Part shown: piece by piece, positions 6,911 to 9,185 of the stretch | Position numbering within the stretch: position 1 is the first letter of the stretch | Layout of the letters: every line of letters starts with the position of its first letter | Assembly (NCBI GenBank): GCA_027296185.1 | Contig: JAPUJL010000335.1 | Span: 1-9,185 of the forward strand | DNA from: SAR324 cluster bacterium | Lineage (GTDB): Bacteria > SAR324 > JACQKK01 | Reading direction: 5' to 3' | Length of the DNA stretch: 9,185 nucleotides | Program-made: the position numbers and the translations under genes | Notes under the pieces: generated by a model | The model's database searches: none | What the model was told of the DNA's origin: nothing | What the model saw: the letters and a program-made list of their open reading frames with translations, nothing else

Positions 6911-8862
6911 GCGGCGGGCTGCACGTCTTCGATCTTCACGTCCGCGTGGATGGCCGAGGTACGGCCGTCCCCGAAGGTCACTTTCGCCTCGACGTGAATG
7001 GATTCCTGACCGGAATACAGGGCCTCCACCAGCGAGGCGTACTTCTTCTCGATGAAGCCGCGCCTCAGCTTCCGGGTGCGGGTGATCTCCTGGTCGTCCG
7101 GGTCCAGTTCCTTGTGCAGGATCAGGAAGCGCCGGATCTGGGCGCCCTTCAATTCCTCGTCCTGGGCCAGGCTACGGTTCACGCGCTCGACTTCGTCGCG
7201 GATCAACTCGTAGACCTCGGGCTTCTGGGCCAGGTCGGTGTAGCTGGTGTACATGATGTCGCGCTTCTCGGCCCAGTTGCCGACGGCCTCCAGATCGATG
7301 TTGACCAGCGCCGTGGCATGGGGGCGATCGCGGCCCACGGCCATCGCCTCCCGGATGAACGGAGAAAACTTGAGCTTGTTCTCCACGTATTTGGGGGCGA
7401 ACAGGGAGCCGTCCTGCAGTTTCCCCACGTCCTTGATGCGGTCGATGATTTTCAGGTGCCCGTCGTGGTCCAGGAACCCCGCGTCGCCGGTGTGCACCCA
7501 GCCGTCCTCGAGGGTTTCGGCGGTGGCCTGCTCGTCCTTGTAGTAACCCTTGAAGACGCCGGGGCTGCGGTACAGCACCTCGCCCACTTCGGTGAACCTT
7601 ATTTCCGCCCAGGGCACGGGCGGTCCGCAGGTGTCCGAGCGCACGTCATGGTCCGTCTGCATGCTGACGAACACGCTGGCCTCGGTCTGGCCATAGATTT
7701 GCTTCAGGTTGACGCCCAGGGAACGGAAGAAGGTGAACAGCTCCGGGCCGATCGCCTCGCCGGCGGTGTAGGCGATACGCATGTGCCCCAGGCCCAGGAT
7801 ATCCTTGAGCGGGCCGTAAACCAGCACCCGGCCCAGCTGATACATCAGCGGGTCGATCAGGCCCGCGGCACCGCCGTTGGCCCGGCGGTTCTGCACGCGG
7901 TCGGCGACGGCCAGGAAGTAATGGAACAGCTTGCGCTTGATCCAGGCTGCCTCGTCCATGCGGATCATGACGTTGGTGAGGATATTTTCCCAAATGCGCG
8001 GCGGGGCGAAGAAGTAAGTGGGGCCGATCTCGCGCATGTTCGCCATCACGGTGTTGCCGTTCTCCGGGCAGTTCACCGTAAATCCCCCCACCAGCGCCAG
8101 GGCGATGGACAGGAAGAAATCGCCCACCCAGGCCATGGGCAAGTAGGCCATCACCTCTTCCTTATCCGTCAGATGCTCGAATTCGAGCACGAGCCGCGAC
8201 GTCTCGATGAAGTTGCGGTAGGTGAGCATCACGCCCTTGGGCTGGCCGGTGGTGCCGGAGGTGTAGCAGATCACCGCCAGATCGTCCGGTTGCCCCTTAC
8301 GGGCTTCCTGCTTCACGTAATCTGGATTCTGCAGGGCATACGCGCGGCCCTTTTCCCGCAAAGCGGCATAGCTGAGCAGGTAAGGCTGGGGGTAGTTGCG
8401 CAGCCCGCGCGGGTCCTCGTAGACGATAAAGTCCAGCTTGGAGCCGCTCTCCTTGAGTTGGATGAGCTTGTCCACCTGCTCCTGATCCTCGACCACGGCG
8501 AAGCGCGCCTCGGCATGATCGATGATGAATCTCATCTCCTCCTCGATGGAGTCCTGATAGAGCGGTACGGGTATGCCGCCCAGGGTCTGGGCCGCCAGCA
8601 TCGCCCAATACAACTGGGGCCGGTTGTCGCCGATCACGGCCAGCTTGTCGCCCCGCTCGAGCCCCAGCGCCGCCAGGCCGTTGGCCAGCTCCTGAATCTG
8701 ATCGTAGGAGGTCTGCCACGAATAGGACTGCCAGATGCCGAGATCCTTTTCCCGGATGGCGATCTTCTTGTGGCCGTAGCGCTTCGCGTTCCGCTCGAAG
8801 AGCAGCGGAAACGTGCCGAACTCTCCCGTGCCGGCGGAGGACGGTGCGGTGGCGGACGTCAT
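6907..8862 (-). CDS. AMP-forming acyl-CoA synthetase (long-chain fatty acid CoA ligase type)
   Basis: This cytoplasmic enzyme would activate a carboxylic acid with ATP to an acyl-adenylate and then to acyl-CoA. From the ATG at 8862 it has 651 residues, the size of long-chain (FadD15/ACSBG-like) enzymes. The phosphate-binding motif is YTSGTTGQPKG (200-210), the A5 motif is YGQTE (390-394), A7 is GWVHTGD (454-460), and the hinge region is IIDRIKDVGKLQDGSLFAP (472-490), with the small C-terminal lobe after it. The catalytic Lys is probably Lys598 in TRTRKLRR. About 53 residues follow it, more than in typical FadD. It is the first gene of the operon, so its product likely activates what the transporter brings in. 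GGAG 9 nt before ATG 8862 supports that start; ATG 8877 (656 residues, GGAA 6 nt upstream) is nearly as good. A frame extension to 8961 looks like non-coding sequence. Substrate class is inferred from family and could be fatty, branched or aromatic acid. Confidence 0.93.
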   Translation of the reverse strand: MTSATAPSSAGTGEFGTFPLLFERNAKRYGHKKIAIREKDLGIWQSYSWQTSYDQIQELANGLAALGLERGDKLAVIGDNRPQLYWAMLAAQTLGGIPVPLYQDSIEEEMRFIIDHAEARFAVVEDQEQVDKLIQLKESGSKLDFIVYEDPRGLRNYPQPYLLSYAALREKGRAYALQNPDYVKQEARKGQPDDLAVICYTSGTTGQPKGVMLTYRNFIETSRLVLEFEHLTDKEEVMAYLPMAWVGDFFLSIALALVGGFTVNCPENGNTVMANMREIGPTYFFAPPRIWENILTNVMIRMDEAAWIKRKLFHYFLAVADRVQNRRANGGAAGLIDPLMYQLGRVLVYGPLKDILGLGHMRIAYTAGEAIGPELFTFFRSLGVNLKQIYGQTEASVFVSMQTDHDVRSDTCGPPVPWAEIRFTEVGEVLYRSPGVFKGYYKDEQATAETLEDGWVHTGDAGFLDHDGHLKIIDRIKDVGKLQDGSLFAPKYVENKLKFSPFIREAMAVGRDRPHATALVNIDLEAVGNWAEKRDIMYTSYTDLAQKPEVYELIRDEVERVNRSLAQDEELKGAQIRRFLILHKELDPDDQEITRTRKLRRGFIEKKYASLVEALYSGQESIHVEAKVTFGDGRTSAIHADVKIEDVQPAA

Positions 8863-8871
8863 GAGGGCCTG

Positions 8872-8875
8872 CTCC
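8872..8875 (-). promoter_or_regulatory. Ribosome binding site proposed for the synthetase gene
   Basis: GGAG (minus strand) lies 9 nt before the ATG at 8862 and overlaps the alternative ATG at 8877. It tips the choice towards 8862, but only slightly. Confidence 0.4.
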
Positions 8876-8947
8876 ATGTGGGATTCCGGGGGCTGTCGAG
8901 CAGCGTGGCCCCAGGCGGGTCTACAACTCGGCATCCCAACACAACAG

Positions 8948-8983
8948 GCCCACTCGCGCAAGCCTCACCCGGGCCGAGTGGGC
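8948..8983. promoter_or_regulatory. 9-bp perfect inverted repeat, candidate operator or leader hairpin
   Basis: GCCCACTCG at 8948-8956 is the exact reverse complement of CGAGTGGGC at 8975-8983, with an 18-nt spacer. The centres of the arms are 27 nt apart. It lies 86-121 nt upstream of the ATG at 8862, a usual place for a repressor or activator site or for an mRNA leader stem. It does not match FadR, PsrA or LiuR sites as I know them, so no regulator is proposed. Confidence 0.4.
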
Positions 8984-9001
8984 GGCGCCCCGGCCGGCCG
9001 C

Positions 9002-9027
9002 TGGCGGGAAACCCGCGAATGGCGGGA
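9002..9027. repeat. Direct repeat TGGCGGGA with alternative hairpins
   Basis: TGGCGGGA occurs at 9002-9009 and 9020-9027, 18 nt apart start to start. Between the copies, CCCGC (9012-9016) can pair with GCGGG of either copy: with 9004-9008 across a 3-nt loop, or with 9022-9026 across a 5-nt loop. The two hairpins exclude each other. If transcribed this could be a switchable leader; if not, the repeats could be tandem protein sites. The function is unknown. Confidence 0.35.
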
Positions 9028-9185
9028 CCGAGGAGTCGAAAATCGGGCGGTGCGGATATGAGGCGGTGCCGGTCGGTGCGCGGAATTCCAGCTGGGCGCG
9101 AACGCGGCACTCCATCGACGAGGGGATGTCGTTCGGAGGACGGAGGATCGGGCAGCTGTCGGGCAGGACCGGGGAGCGATGCGCC

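Larger units (their letters stand above)
8863..9185. other. Non-coding 5' flank of the operon
   Basis: About 320 bases upstream of the synthetase start hold no gene I can support. Short frames on both strands lack ribosome binding sites and recognisable protein features. The promoter of the operon should lie here or beyond the window. TTGCGC around 8957-8962 on the minus strand has no good -10 partner, and no sigma-54 GG-N10-GC element was found. The stretch contains an inverted repeat (8948-8983) and direct repeats with overlapping hairpins (9002-9027), listed separately. Confidence 0.6.

Noticed and set aside
7646..7993. Second minus-strand frame inside the synthetase gene, as a sign of frameshift
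   Set aside because: The synthetase frame is uninterrupted and carries all the expected motifs; the other frame is a Pro/Arg/Gly-rich shadow.
8920..8962. Sigma-70 or sigma-54 promoter upstream of the synthetase gene
   Set aside because: TTGCGC has no acceptable -10 partner, and TGGGATG-N5-TTGTA lacks the GC needed at the -12 position of a sigma-54 site.
8863..9110. Short open frames on both strands in the 5' flank as small genes
   Set aside because: Their starts lack ribosome binding sites, their sequences look like random GC-rich translation, and the frames overlap each other and the synthetase start.
9165..9185. Start of a divergent plus-strand gene at the ATG near 9179
   Set aside because: The GGGGAG before it is only 2 nt from the ATG, and only two codons are visible before the window ends.

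Overview
The window is a GC-rich bacterial segment whose genes all lie on the minus strand, so it is read from the right end to the left. It holds one catabolic transport operon: an AMP-forming acyl-CoA synthetase followed by a complete branched-chain amino acid type (HAAT/Liv) ABC transporter with two different substrate-binding proteins. In transcription order the genes are: acyl-CoA synthetase (8862-6907), LivG-type ATPase (6842-5919), LivH-type permease (5918-5025), LivM-type permease (5022-3961), a lipoprotein binding protein (3823-2441), LivF-type ATPase (2390-1467) and a secreted binding protein (1332-46). High GC, the lipoprotein and Sec signals, and the habit of placing a long-chain-type CoA ligase beside Liv genes suggest a proteobacterium, probably beta, gamma or alpha. 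The sequence alone does not fix the genus.

Layout. From 8863 to 9185 there is no convincing gene. This stretch is the 5' flank of the operon and contains a 9-bp perfect inverted repeat and a pair of 8-bp direct repeats that look like operator or leader structure. The core synthetase-G-H-M is tightly packed. G to H is TAA directly followed by a GTG start, and H to M has 2 nt between stop and ATG. The 64 nt between synthetase and G are spanned by a 23-codon reading frame that overlaps the flanking stop and start codons in ATGA motifs at both ends. The second half is looser: gaps of 137, 50 and 134 nt separate livM, the first binding protein, livF and the second binding protein. Small GC hairpins occupy the first two of these gaps.

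How the parts would work together. The binding proteins capture a substrate in the periplasm, LivH and LivM form the channel, and LivG and LivF hydrolyse ATP. The synthetase would convert an imported carboxylic acid to its CoA thioester. Such a gene set fits uptake and activation of a fatty, branched or aromatic carboxylic acid better than simple amino acid uptake, but the substrate is inferred from context and not read from the sequence. No RNA gene, mobile element, CRISPR array or phage gene was seen. The window looks like a recognisable type of operon; the second-look items are its leader structures, its translational coupling and its unassigned substrate.
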